Both the position numbers and the translations under genes were made by a program. A stretch of 55,333 nt of DNA, taken from contig JAISAH010000005.1 in assembly GCA_031266805.1 (NCBI GenBank), forward strand, positions 1 through 55,333, in the 5' to 3' direction. This document shows positions 1 through 7,266 of this stretch, piece after piece. Under the pieces are notes generated by a model. That model made no database searches, had not been told where the DNA came from, and saw only the letters and a program-made list of their open reading frames with translations. Position 1 is the stretch's first letter, and each line of letters begins with the position of its first letter. This DNA comes from Gracilibacteraceae bacterium (lineage in GTDB: Bacteria; Bacillota; Desulfitobacteriia; Desulfitobacteriales; Syntrophobotulaceae).

Positions 1-174
1 CACATTGCCATTGCTGCGGTTAACAATCTGGATATGATCATCAGCATGAATTTCCAGCATATCGTAAAGCGAAAGACAAAAATCATGACCAAAGCGGTGA
101 ATGCCTTAAAAGGTGTGAACGGCATTGATATTTATACTCCCATGGAGGTGATTGATGATGAAACAGGGCTATAA
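1..174 (+). CDS. C-terminal end of a PIN-domain toxin-like protein (partial)
   Basis: The first reading frame is open from base 1 to a TAA at 172-174 and encodes 57 residues. It begins HIAIAAVNNLDMIISMNF and ends PMEVIDDETGL. The pattern of an alanine-rich helix followed by D-M-I-I-S-x-N resembles the last conserved acidic motif of PIN-domain (VapC-like) ribonucleases, where a late Asp helps bind the metal. The 5' end lies outside the window, so the other catalytic acids cannot be seen. The next small ORF starts inside this gene, as in two-gene toxin-antitoxin operons. The family call rests on a short C-terminal segment and is moderate only. Confidence 0.5.
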   Translation, partial: HIAIAAVNNLDMIISMNFQHIVKRKTKIMTKAVNALKGVNGIDIYTPMEVIDDETGL

Positions 175-352
175 TGAGGACTGGATCAACCAGATCCGCT
201 TGGAGATATATGAAGAGATCAAGGACATGACAAGCGAAGAAAAGACAGAGTATTTCATGAGCGCGGGCGATAGGATTGCCACAGAGTTTGGGATCAAGAT
301 CACGCCCAGCCTGGGCAGGCCGCAATGCCGGCATACCTTCCGCGCGCTCTGA
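155..352 (+). CDS. Small protein overlapping the PIN gene, possible antitoxin with an altered C-terminus
   Basis: This 65-aa ORF has GGAGG at 144-148 six bases before ATG 155; TTG 152 and ATG 158 are alternatives in frame. It overlaps the PIN-like gene by about 20 bp, so the two are translationally coupled. Residues 1 to about 48 form an acidic helical protein (EIYEEIKDMTSEEKTEYF) of the size expected for a PIN-toxin partner. After the FGIKI segment the frame runs into a low-complexity, Arg/Pro-rich tail that looks like unrelated DNA, so the natural C-terminus was probably replaced by a rearrangement. No DNA-binding motif is evident. The antitoxin role is inferred from position only. Confidence 0.45.
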   Translation: MMKQGYNEDWINQIRLEIYEEIKDMTSEEKTEYFMSAGDRIATEFGIKITPSLGRPQCRHTFRAL

Positions 353-434
353 ATTGGCAATTGCAAAATTGGTCAAGTTAGCTCAGGCTAGCGGGTTTTC
401 AGTGGAGGAACTGAGTAAATCGCTCCATGAAATG
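348..434 (+). pseudogene. Gene remnant encoding a short helical segment
   Basis: One frame reads AIAKLVKLAQASGFSVEELS, an amphipathic, protein-like stretch, before running into the palindromic repeat at 432. No start codon with a ribosome site precedes it, and the upstream part of the frame is low-complexity. It may be the displaced C-terminus of a small regulator or antitoxin. I cannot assign a family. Confidence 0.22.
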
Positions 435-457
435 GATTCCGGCATGAAGCCGGAATG
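432..457 (+). repeat. Palindromic dispersed repeat, copy 1
   Basis: ATGGATTCCGGC followed by GCCGGAATG forms a perfect hairpin (ATTCCGGC / GCCGGAAT) with a 4-nt loop. The same unit recurs at 6345-6442, 39432-39462, 40789-40820, 45088-45113 and 50221-50251. This copy directly abuts the ~96-bp structured repeat that follows. Confidence 0.8.
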
Positions 458-556
458 CAGGTACGAGACTGCCGCTTTAGCGGCGTAGTCGAGTCCGTAC
501 TGTGGCCTAGAGCGCCTTGCGCCACAGGCGCTTATTAGGCGGTCTTGCCAACAGTG
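458..556 (-). repeat. Distant inverted copy of the ~96-bp structured repeat
   Basis: Read on the minus strand this 99-bp segment begins CACTGTTGGCAAGACCGCCT and ends CTCGTACCTG, matching the four tandem units at 33590-33976. It keeps both hairpins, the AGCGCC/GGCGCT stem and the GCCGCT/AGCGGC stem, with a 3-nt insertion and a few substitutions. It has no start codon or protein-like frame. Confidence 0.85.
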
Positions 557-560
557 CGTG

Positions 561-585
561 ACGTGTCCCAGGGGAGACGTTTTTT
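561..585 (+). terminator. Rho-independent terminator
   Basis: ACGTGTCC and GGAGACGT can pair with one internal mismatch and are followed by a run of T. It would end transcription from the PIN operon or the repeat before the ietAS promoter. Confidence 0.5.
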
Positions 586-688
586 ACAGAGGATTTTTCA
601 TTTGTGAGAAAGCGGAGGGCTTGCGCCGTAGGTTCTACATAGAAGCGTGTTCCATTGTTCGAGAGTTTAATGTTTGCTATAGTTGCTA

Positions 689-717
689 TTGACAACGCCG
701 CTAATCAAGGCTATTAT
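689..717 (+). promoter_or_regulatory. Sigma-70/A promoter for the AAA-protease operon
   Basis: TTGACA at 689-694 and TATTAT at 712-717 are separated by exactly 17 bp. The predicted start of transcription, about 724, leaves a leader of roughly 35 nt before ATG 759. Confidence 0.75.
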
Positions 718-758
718 AAGACTGTGCCAAATTGATTAAAACCAAAGGAATGGAACAG

Positions 759-1877
759 ATGAACGCATTTGATTTGATACCCAAGCTAGTCCGTTCAAGC
801 TTGAAAGAAGATAAAAGAGATATTGAAGCGACAGCACTCATGATTGCAAGGAAAATAAAGAAAGACCACCCTGCTGCCGCCGAAGAAATAGCCAAAGCCT
901 TAGCTTATTCAAGGCTTGACAGCTCTGTGACCCGTTCAATTGATATGCAGCCATTGCCTGTTGATAAGGAAACGAGATATTCCCTTGTAAAAATCGAAGA
1001 ACCCATTGAGGCGCCCGATCCAATATTAGCGGATTTTATCAGGCAGCAGCTTGAGGACTTTATCAAGGAAAGGCAAATTCTTGAGGATTTTTTAAGGGAA
1101 GATATCGTTCCGCCTAACAGCATATTATTTGATGGCCCTCCTGGAGTTGGTAAGACTTATATTGCCTATTGGCTTGCATATCGATTAAACACGCCGATAA
1201 TAACGCTTGATCTGGCATCGTCGATTTCAAGTTATCTTGGCAGGACTGGGCAGAATATCCGCAATATTTTTGATTATGCAAGATCACAGAGAACCGTCTT
1301 GTTTCTGGATGAACTGGACGCCATCGCAAAGCGGAGAGATGACGCCGGTGATTTAGGTGAATTGAAGCGCTTAGTAAATGTGCTGTTAAAAGAATTGGAG
1401 AATTGTCCTTCTTCCTGCGTAATCATCGGCGCTACTAACCATCCTGAACTTCTTGATAAAGCTATATGGAGACGATTTGACCGAACCTTAACTATTCCCA
1501 TGCCCGATGAGCGTGAACGCCGGTCTTTACTGACAAGACATCTCGGGAAATTCAGAGATGGATTGAAAAAAGATTATTTGGATTATTTAGCCAAACACAC
1601 GAAAGATATAAACGCAGCTGATATATGTAAGTTAAGCGAACACATGAAACGGAGAGCATTTTTGAATCCAACCGAACCGCTTAAAATAATTGCGCTATCG
1701 GAATTATACAAAATTAAGCCTTTGACGGCAAAAGAAGACAAGATGAGTATCTGTAAATTACTAAAAAAAGAGTTTTCCGGCTTGAGTTTAAGAGATATCT
1801 CAGTGATAACCCAAATACCATCGACTACTGTCTCAAGATATCTCAGCGTAAATAGAAAGAGGGAAGGGGAACGATGA
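759..1877 (+). CDS. ietA: AAA+ ATPase of an IetAS-like defence pair
   Basis: This 372-aa protein has one AAA+ module. The Walker A motif GPPGVGKT lies near residues 126-133, Walker B LFLDELDA near 180, and an arginine-rich WRRFDR second-region motif follows. An AAA+ ATPase paired with a subtilisin-like protease is the arrangement of IetAS, first described as a plasmid stability/incompatibility pair and later as an anti-phage system. The C-terminus adds SLRDISVITQIPSTTVSRYL, which reads as a helix-turn-helix and suggests DNA binding or autoregulation. ATG 759 is chosen because AAAGGA at 744-749 is nine bases upstream; TTG 732 and ATG 750 are possible. The gene overlaps the protease gene by ATGA. 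The family is clear; the defence role is inferred from the pair. Confidence 0.8.
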   Translation: MNAFDLIPKLVRSSLKEDKRDIEATALMIARKIKKDHPAAAEEIAKALAYSRLDSSVTRSIDMQPLPVDKETRYSLVKIEEPIEAPDPILADFIRQQLEDFIKERQILEDFLREDIVPPNSILFDGPPGVGKTYIAYWLAYRLNTPIITLDLASSISSYLGRTGQNIRNIFDYARSQRTVLFLDELDAIAKRRDDAGDLGELKRLVNVLLKELENCPSSCVIIGATNHPELLDKAIWRRFDRTLTIPMPDERERRSLLTRHLGKFRDGLKKDYLDYLAKHTKDINAADICKLSEHMKRRAFLNPTEPLKIIALSELYKIKPLTAKEDKMSICKLLKKEFSGLSLRDISVITQIPSTTVSRYLSVNRKREGER

Positions 1878-4168
1878 GCATGCCGCATGAAAAGCATCCC
1901 ATAATCGCTAACGGCGAGTTATATGTCGAGCCGATCAGCAGAAGAACCGGTCCTATGGCAAAGAAAATTCCTAATGAATATCCAATTGCCAAGCAAAAAA
2001 TGATTCGCTGCATTGACCAGATTTTTGAGCAGGTACAGAAACAAGAAGAAATATTCATGGATGAAAAAGTGATATGTGTCCGTATGGAGCCGAAATTTGA
2101 GGCGAAATCTTATGTTCCCGCTTCGATTGTCTCTGGCGATGGGAACTTAGAAATAATAGGCGGCAGGAAATATAGAATTGACGCCATGGCCGAATCTGAA
2201 GAAGATACAGACGCAAAGCTATATTTTATTAAGGCGACGGATCGAGGATTACGCAATTTAAAAACCGTTTTAGAAAAAGGTTCCCGAGATAATGTTGAAT
2301 CATGGAGAAAACAGATAGGCTCTATTCGCTCTATGGATTTTCTTTCTCGTGACGAGAAGATTATGGGATTTCCTGACGATTGGGATTCAGGAACTGTTGA
2401 AGTGGTATTGCATCCTATGGCTGGCGAAACAGATGAAATGATTTCGCTTTTTCGCAGCACGAGCAAATTTCCGGAAAACCGCATGATTATCCGGAGTTAC
2501 GATGACGGTCCCACCTTTATTTCTGCGATCTGCTCCAAGGATGAAGTGGCAAAAATATCGGCGTTAAACCCTTTGAGAGCTATTCATCCAATGGGGCAAG
2601 TCAGTATTGCTCCCATAAGAACATTGCCGTCAAATAGCGCGCCTCAAGCGCCGGATGCAAAGAAGAAGTCGAAAATCACTGTCGGTGTATTTGATGGCGG
2701 CATTGCTGAAAACGTGCCTTTGCTGTCCAAATATGTGACTGCCGTCAACTGTGTCTCCGCGCCGAGGGATGACGATTATGCAGAACATGGAACCGGTGTT
2801 TGCGGAACGGTTTTATACGGAAATCTTGCCGGACGCAATTCGACAGATAAGTTGGAAATACCGCCCGTATCCGTTGAAATCTATCGTGTATTGCCCGTAA
2901 AGGATACTTTTGATTTTGAGCTTTACGAGGCTATTGACGCTATAGAGGATGTTATCAAAAAACGCCCTGACATAAAATTATTTAACCTGTCATTCGGCCC
3001 TGCGGGAGCGATTGTAGACGATAGCATAAGCCGATTTACCTATGTCCTCGACTTGTTGACCTATAAAGTCGCCGATGGTGATATAAACCCTTTGATCTGT
3101 GTAGCAGTTGGAAATGACGGTGAATGTGATTATCCGCATAACCGAATTCAATCGCCGTCTGATATGATTAATGGGTTGAGTATCGGAGCTTATGCCTACG
3201 CCGCCGACGGCTCAAAAACACGAGCGTCATACAGTTGTGTCGGCGAAGGCAGAGAAGGCGCAAAAATCAAGCCCGATATACTTGACTTTGGCGGAAGTAT
3301 CGACAGGCCTTTTATATTAGTCGGAGCCAAACCCGGTACTTTATCAGCCGCTGCAGGGACAAGCTTCGCATCACCGTTTGCAGCGCATAAAATTGGCAAA
3401 CTAATGGCCAGGAGCGACAGGATTATTCCTCATATTGGTCGCACCTTATTAATTCACACCGCGCAAAAGTGTGATACATTAACACAGGTTGAACAGGGAT
3501 TTGGATTTTGTCTTGATGATGTCGACGATATTATTAATTGTGAAGATAACAAGGTCATAATCCTATATTCCGGCGTGCTTGATTCTTCGCAAACAGTTAG
3601 ATTGCCTGTTTTTGCTCCCAAGATTAATGATGTTAAAGGAAATGTCGTCATAACATGGACTGTCTCGACTATAGTCAATCCAAACGTAAACGATCCTGAC
3701 GCTTATTCATGTAATTGTATTGAGGATGTCTTTGTTCCTCATAGCATGACTTATAATTTTACTAAGGAAGGTTTTTCAAATAAAAAGCTTAACTTGCTCA
3801 AGCCTGATCATAATATACAGGTGAAGGGCTTATTGGATAACGGCTATACCCAGTCAGAATTTCCTGTGAGTCACCCTGCGAAAAAATATTGGGACGAAAC
3901 TGATTTAAGGGCGTTGGATTTGAAATGGGATGCTGTGATCCGAAAATTCGTAACAATGAGGGGTTCCTCTATATTGAATCCCGCATTAACCCTGCACGCT
4001 ATTGGGCGTAATGGATATGAAACTGAAAAGATTAAATATTTCTCGGCGATAACCATTGAAGCTCCCAAATATAGCGGCAGCTTGTATGATGCCATTCTTC
4101 AAAATTATCAAAATTTGGCTCCTATTGAAATTCGCAATATCAACCGTTTATTTGTAGATATAAAGTGA
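1874..4168 (+). CDS. ietS: Subtilisin-like serine protease (peptidase S8) of an IetAS-like pair
   Basis: This 764-aa protein has an S8 catalytic triad: Asp274 in VGVFDGG, His305 in EHGTGVCGT and Ser497 in AAGTSFASP. No signal peptide is visible, so it is probably cytoplasmic, unlike secreted subtilases. About 270 residues precede the protease domain and about 250 follow; these may bind the target or the ATPase. The start overlaps the stop of the AAA+ gene by ATGA, with a purine-rich ribosome site before ATG 1874, so the two are coupled. By analogy with IetAS the ATPase would control the protease, for example by sensing infection; the substrate is unknown. Confidence 0.8.
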   Translation: MSMPHEKHPIIANGELYVEPISRRTGPMAKKIPNEYPIAKQKMIRCIDQIFEQVQKQEEIFMDEKVICVRMEPKFEAKSYVPASIVSGDGNLEIIGGRKYRIDAMAESEEDTDAKLYFIKATDRGLRNLKTVLEKGSRDNVESWRKQIGSIRSMDFLSRDEKIMGFPDDWDSGTVEVVLHPMAGETDEMISLFRSTSKFPENRMIIRSYDDGPTFISAICSKDEVAKISALNPLRAIHPMGQVSIAPIRTLPSNSAPQAPDAKKKSKITVGVFDGGIAENVPLLSKYVTAVNCVSAPRDDDYAEHGTGVCGTVLYGNLAGRNSTDKLEIPPVSVEIYRVLPVKDTFDFELYEAIDAIEDVIKKRPDIKLFNLSFGPAGAIVDDSISRFTYVLDLLTYKVADGDINPLICVAVGNDGECDYPHNRIQSPSDMINGLSIGAYAYAADGSKTRASYSCVGEGREGAKIKPDILDFGGSIDRPFILVGAKPGTLSAAAGTSFASPFAAHKIGKLMARSDRIIPHIGRTLLIHTAQKCDTLTQVEQGFGFCLDDVDDIINCEDNKVIILYSGVLDSSQTVRLPVFAPKINDVKGNVVITWTVSTIVNPNVNDPDAYSCNCIEDVFVPHSMTYNFTKEGFSNKKLNLLKPDHNIQVKGLLDNGYTQSEFPVSHPAKKYWDETDLRALDLKWDAVIRKFVTMRGSSILNPALTLHAIGRNGYETEKIKYFSAITIEAPKYSGSLYDAILQNYQNLAPIEIRNINRLFVDIK

Positions 4169-4197
4169 TGCGGCGGGAGCGGTGGGAGGCGGGAAGC

Positions 4198-5331
4198 ATG
4201 GTAGAAGCGGAATCTAACCGACTTGAATATAAGCGTGTATCCCGGCAGAAGATGACATTTGAGCAACTTCACATCTACTACAGCGAACATGGTCTGAAGC
4301 TGAACGACCAGTTCGAGGATAATCTGGACTTGCGCACGGGCGACGGCGTTTACAATATGCTCGCCTACCTGCTGGCGGACAACAACGGCGCGTCCGTCAA
4401 AGTCGCCAAGTACGGCGGAACGGACAAGATCGACCTCATAGAGAACGAGGAATACGGCTACCGCTGCTTGATAACGGCGATATACCGGGTCTTGGATAAG
4501 TTTGCCGTCGAGAACAAGACCTTTGCCAAGATAACGCCCCGCAACCGCTTGGAGCGCAAGCTCATCAACCCGGTCGCCCTGAGAGAGGCCTTTATAAATT
4601 CTGTCGTGCATAATGACTACAATCGGGGCTGGCCTGTGGTGGAGTTTTATTCCGACCGGGTGACGATAACCTCTACGGGCGGACTCGTGGAGGGTCTGTC
4701 GCAGGAGGATTTCTTCAAAGGGCGCTCCATGCTCCGAAACCGTGAACTCATGCGTGTTTTCAAAGACGTTGAGCTTGTGGAGGAATTGGGTTCGGGGACG
4801 CGCCGCATCTTGGAAGCCTACGACCGCTCCGTGTTTGAGATAACGCCGAGCTTCATCGTGGTCACTTTCCCCTACGCTTCCGATTTTGAGCGGGGCGAAG
4901 ATGGCGACTTGGTCGTTGATTTGGATGGCTACTTGGATGGTGAGCTGGGCGACTTGCATGGTACCGTGCAAGTGGCTGAGGGAGGCGAAAATAGCGGCTG
5001 GGGCGCTGGTTTAGACGCTGACTTGGATGGCGACTTGCATGGTAACTTGGGCGACTTGGACGTTGACTTGGATGGTGACTTGGATGGTACCATCCAAGAT
5101 AACAACCAAGTTGCAAGAAATAAAGAATTGCTTGATTTTTGCGCCGAACCCCGTTCCCGTGATGAGATACAAGAACATCTTGGCTTCACGAACAGGGGGT
5201 ATTTCCGCACGAAGATCCTGAAGCCCCTGCTGGAATCCGGCAAGCTGAAAATGACCGTCCCGGACAAGCCGAACAGCCGGAATCAAAAGTATGTCAGGGC
5301 GCAGGACCCCTCCCGGGATCCAAGAAAGTAG
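4198..5331 (+). CDS. RecG-like (COG2865) ATP-binding regulator lacking most of its AlbA_2 domain
   Basis: COG2865 proteins normally have an N-terminal AlbA_2 DNA-binding domain of about 110 residues, a GHKL-type HATPase_c_4 domain and a C-terminal winged helix. Here residues 5-13 (ESNRLEYKR) match only the first strand of AlbA_2 and then jump straight to the next region (FEQLHIYY). The ATPase part is intact: NPVALREAFINSVVHNDY near residues 124-141 and EELGSGTRRI near 200. Residues about 236-300 are a DLDG/DLHG repeat linker, followed by a winged-helix-like tail. ATG 4198 is chosen because GGGAGG lies eight bases upstream; GTG 4165, overlapping the ietS stop, is an alternative. It is the third gene of the operon, but the COG2865 family is not a standard IetAS component. 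Confidence 0.75.
   Translation: MVEAESNRLEYKRVSRQKMTFEQLHIYYSEHGLKLNDQFEDNLDLRTGDGVYNMLAYLLADNNGASVKVAKYGGTDKIDLIENEEYGYRCLITAIYRVLDKFAVENKTFAKITPRNRLERKLINPVALREAFINSVVHNDYNRGWPVVEFYSDRVTITSTGGLVEGLSQEDFFKGRSMLRNRELMRVFKDVELVEELGSGTRRILEAYDRSVFEITPSFIVVTFPYASDFERGEDGDLVVDLDGYLDGELGDLHGTVQVAEGGENSGWGAGLDADLDGDLHGNLGDLDVDLDGDLDGTIQDNNQVARNKELLDFCAEPRSRDEIQEHLGFTNRGYFRTKILKPLLESGKLKMTVPDKPNSRNQKYVRAQDPSRDPRK
4903..5094 (+). repeat. Degenerate 12-bp tandem repeat inside the RecG-like gene
   Basis: The unit GACTTGGATGGT (D-L-D-G) recurs with variants such as GACTTGCATGGT and AACTTGGGCGAC, interrupted by a short non-repeat stretch near 4981-5015. The unit is a multiple of three, so expansion or contraction would keep the frame. 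Confidence 0.75.
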
Positions 5332-5348
5332 TATTCCCAGCGGAAATG

Positions 5349-5357
5349 TGATATAAT
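5349..5357 (+). promoter_or_regulatory. Extended -10 promoter for the glycosyltransferase gene
   Basis: TGATATAAT matches the extended -10 consensus TGnTATAAT exactly. No good -35 element lies at the usual distance. It is 36 bp upstream of the TTG start at 5393. Confidence 0.6.
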
Positions 5358-5392
5358 CAGGCGGAAAAGAGTTTTATCAAGGGGGAAGCGAG

Positions 5393-6328
5393 TTGCTGGT
5401 ATCCGTTCTGATCCCTACCTGGAATGAAGAAGAAAATGTGGACTTGATGGCGGCGGCGATCATTGAGCTTTTTCAAACTGATGTATCACTCCATAAGTAT
5501 GATTTTGAGATCGTGTTTATCGATAATTGCTCGCGGGATAACACCAGGGAAAAAATAACACAACTTTGCCAGCGGCATGCTAACATAAAGGCTATTTTCA
5601 ACGCGCGGAATTTCGGTCAGTTCAACTCCCCGTACTATGGGATGTGCCAGACCCAGGGCGACTGCACCATCCTGATCAGCGCTGATTTTCAGGATCCGGT
5701 GTCGCTGATTCCCGTTTTCATCCATGAATGGGAGGCCGGCTATAAAATAGTCTGCGGCATCAAGACGTCGAGCAAGGAAAACAGGATCATGTATTTACTG
5801 CGCTCCGTCTATTATAAGATGATCCGGAAGATGTCGCATGTGGACCAGATAGAGCATTTTACCGGGTTTGGCCTGTACGACAAAAGTTTTATCGACGTAT
5901 TGCGGCAGATCGACGATTCGTCGCCGTTTTTACGCGGCATAGTCGCCGAGCTGGGGCCGGAGAGGAAGGATATCCCCTATCAGCAGGCCAAGCGGCGCGC
6001 CGGCAAAACGAGCAATAATTTTTATACCTTGTATGACGCGGCTATGCTGAGTTTTACTTCATATACGAAAATCGGTATGCGCCTAGCGACTTTTATCGGA
6101 TTCGCCTTGTCGGTGATCAGCCTACTGGTGGCCGCTGTTTATCTGGTGCTGAAACTGCTCATGTGGAATGAATTCCCAGCCGGGATGCTGCCGATCCTGC
6201 TGGGGGTTTTTATTTTAGGTTCGCTGCAGATGTTTTTTATCGGATTGTTGGGAGAGTATATTTTGACGATCAACACAAGAGTGATGAAAAAACCTCTGGT
6301 AATAGAGGAAAAACGGATCAATTTTTAG
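5393..6328 (+). CDS. Family 2 glycosyltransferase, GtrB/ArnC/DPM1-like
   Basis: This 311-aa protein starts VSVLIPTWNEEENV, the nucleotide-sugar binding entry of GT-A family 2 enzymes, with SADFQDP supplying the DxD-like metal site. Two C-terminal membrane helices, around residues 230-255 and 265-290, are typical of undecaprenyl-phosphate sugar transferases of the GtrB/DPM1 type. These load a sugar on polyprenyl phosphate at the inner membrane face. The start is TTG 5393 behind GGGGGAAG; no ATG fits. A GtrA-type flippase at the far end of the cluster (12886) is the expected partner. Which sugar is transferred is inferred only from the neighbouring CDP-sugar genes. Confidence 0.8.
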   Translation: MLVSVLIPTWNEEENVDLMAAAIIELFQTDVSLHKYDFEIVFIDNCSRDNTREKITQLCQRHANIKAIFNARNFGQFNSPYYGMCQTQGDCTILISADFQDPVSLIPVFIHEWEAGYKIVCGIKTSSKENRIMYLLRSVYYKMIRKMSHVDQIEHFTGFGLYDKSFIDVLRQIDDSSPFLRGIVAELGPERKDIPYQQAKRRAGKTSNNFYTLYDAAMLSFTSYTKIGMRLATFIGFALSVISLLVAAVYLVLKLLMWNEFPAGMLPILLGVFILGSLQMFFIGLLGEYILTINTRVMKKPLVIEEKRINF

Positions 6329-6344
6329 CGAAATGGTCTGCCGC

Positions 6345-6442
6345 CGTCATTCCGGCTTTATGCCGGAATCCATGCTCCCGTCCGCCCGGAATAAGCGGGA
6401 GACAATGGAACATGGATTCTGGGACAAGCCCAGAATGACGGG
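6345..6442. repeat. MITE-like element with inverted ends, copy 2
   Basis: The 98-bp element starts CGTCATTCCGGC and ends GAATGACGGG, giving imperfect inverted termini. It contains two short hairpins, at 6345-6374 and 6412-6442, and no coding frame. It separates the glycosyltransferase from rfbF. Confidence 0.75.
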
Positions 6443-6450
6443 AAGGGGAC

Positions 6451-6466
6451 GGTCTTGCCAACAGTG
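6451..6466 (-). repeat. 16-bp terminal fragment of the ~96-bp structured repeat
   Basis: GGTCTTGCCAACAGTG is identical to the terminal 16 bases of the copy at 458-556 and lies nine bases after the palindromic element. The two repeat families therefore sit together here as they do at 432-556. Confidence 0.6.
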
Positions 6467-6489
6467 ACGGGAAGGAGGGCGTGGTCAGC

Positions 6490-7266
6490 ATGAAAGTCGT
6501 AATTCTGGCCGGCGGGTTCGGCACCAGAATATCCGAGGAGAGCAGCACAAAACCCAAGCCGATGATCCCGATCGGCAATATGCCGATCATCTGGCATATC
6601 ATGAAGGGCTATTCTGTTTATGGTTTTAACGAATTTATCATTTGCTGCGGCTACAAACAGCATGTGGTCAAGGAATTTTTCTTCAACTATTATCTGCATC
6701 GCTCGGATGTGGAATTTGATTTTCGGAACGACGGCAAAATGGTAATTCTTTCCAATTTTTCGGAGCCGTGGCGGGTGACGGTGGTGGATACGGGGCTGGA
6801 GACCATGACCGGCGGGCGGGTCAAGCGGATCCGGCCTTATGTGGGGGACGAGACTTTTATGCTCACATACGGGGACGGCGTCTCCGACGTGAATATCGGG
6901 GAACTGCTCGCTTTTCACCGGGGCCACGGCAAACTGGCGACGATAACCGCGGTGGATATCGGGCAGCGGTTTGGCATCCTCGGGCTGGGGGGCGATAATA
7001 CCATAACCGAGTTCCGGGAAAAGGCGGTCGACGACAAAAATGTGATCAACGGGGGTTTTATGGTGCTGGAACCGCGGGTATTTGACTATATCGCCGGGGA
7101 CGACTCGGTTTTTGAGGGGGCGCCGCTGGAGAGTCTGGCGGCGGAAGGGCAGCTCATGGCCTACCGGCATGAGGGTTTTTGGAAATGCATGGATACGCAG
7201 CGAGATATGCTCGATCTGGAAAAACGCTGGAGCAGCGGGCAGGCGCCATGGAAAACATGGCAGTGA
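6490..7266 (+). CDS. rfbF: Glucose-1-phosphate cytidylyltransferase
   Basis: This 258-aa enzyme makes CDP-glucose from CTP and glucose 1-phosphate, the first step of CDP-deoxysugar synthesis. The N-terminus MKVVILAGGFGTRISEESS carries the nucleotidyltransferase GGxGTR signature, and KPMIPIGNMPIIWHIMK is characteristic of RfbF. GFWKCMDTQRD near the C-terminus is also conserved. ATG 6490 is preferred over GTG 6481, because AAGGAGG near 6472-6478 would be only about two bases from the GTG. The 3' end overlaps rfbG, so the two are cotranslated. Confidence 0.93.
   Translation: MKVVILAGGFGTRISEESSTKPKPMIPIGNMPIIWHIMKGYSVYGFNEFIICCGYKQHVVKEFFFNYYLHRSDVEFDFRNDGKMVILSNFSEPWRVTVVDTGLETMTGGRVKRIRPYVGDETFMLTYGDGVSDVNIGELLAFHRGHGKLATITAVDIGQRFGILGLGGDNTITEFREKAVDDKNVINGGFMVLEPRVFDYIAGDDSVFEGAPLESLAAEGQLMAYRHEGFWKCMDTQRDMLDLEKRWSSGQAPWKTWQ

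Noticed and set aside
4862-5116. Minus-strand ORF rich in His/Pro/Ser repeats
   Set aside because: It is only the complement of the DLDG repeat in the RecG-like gene.
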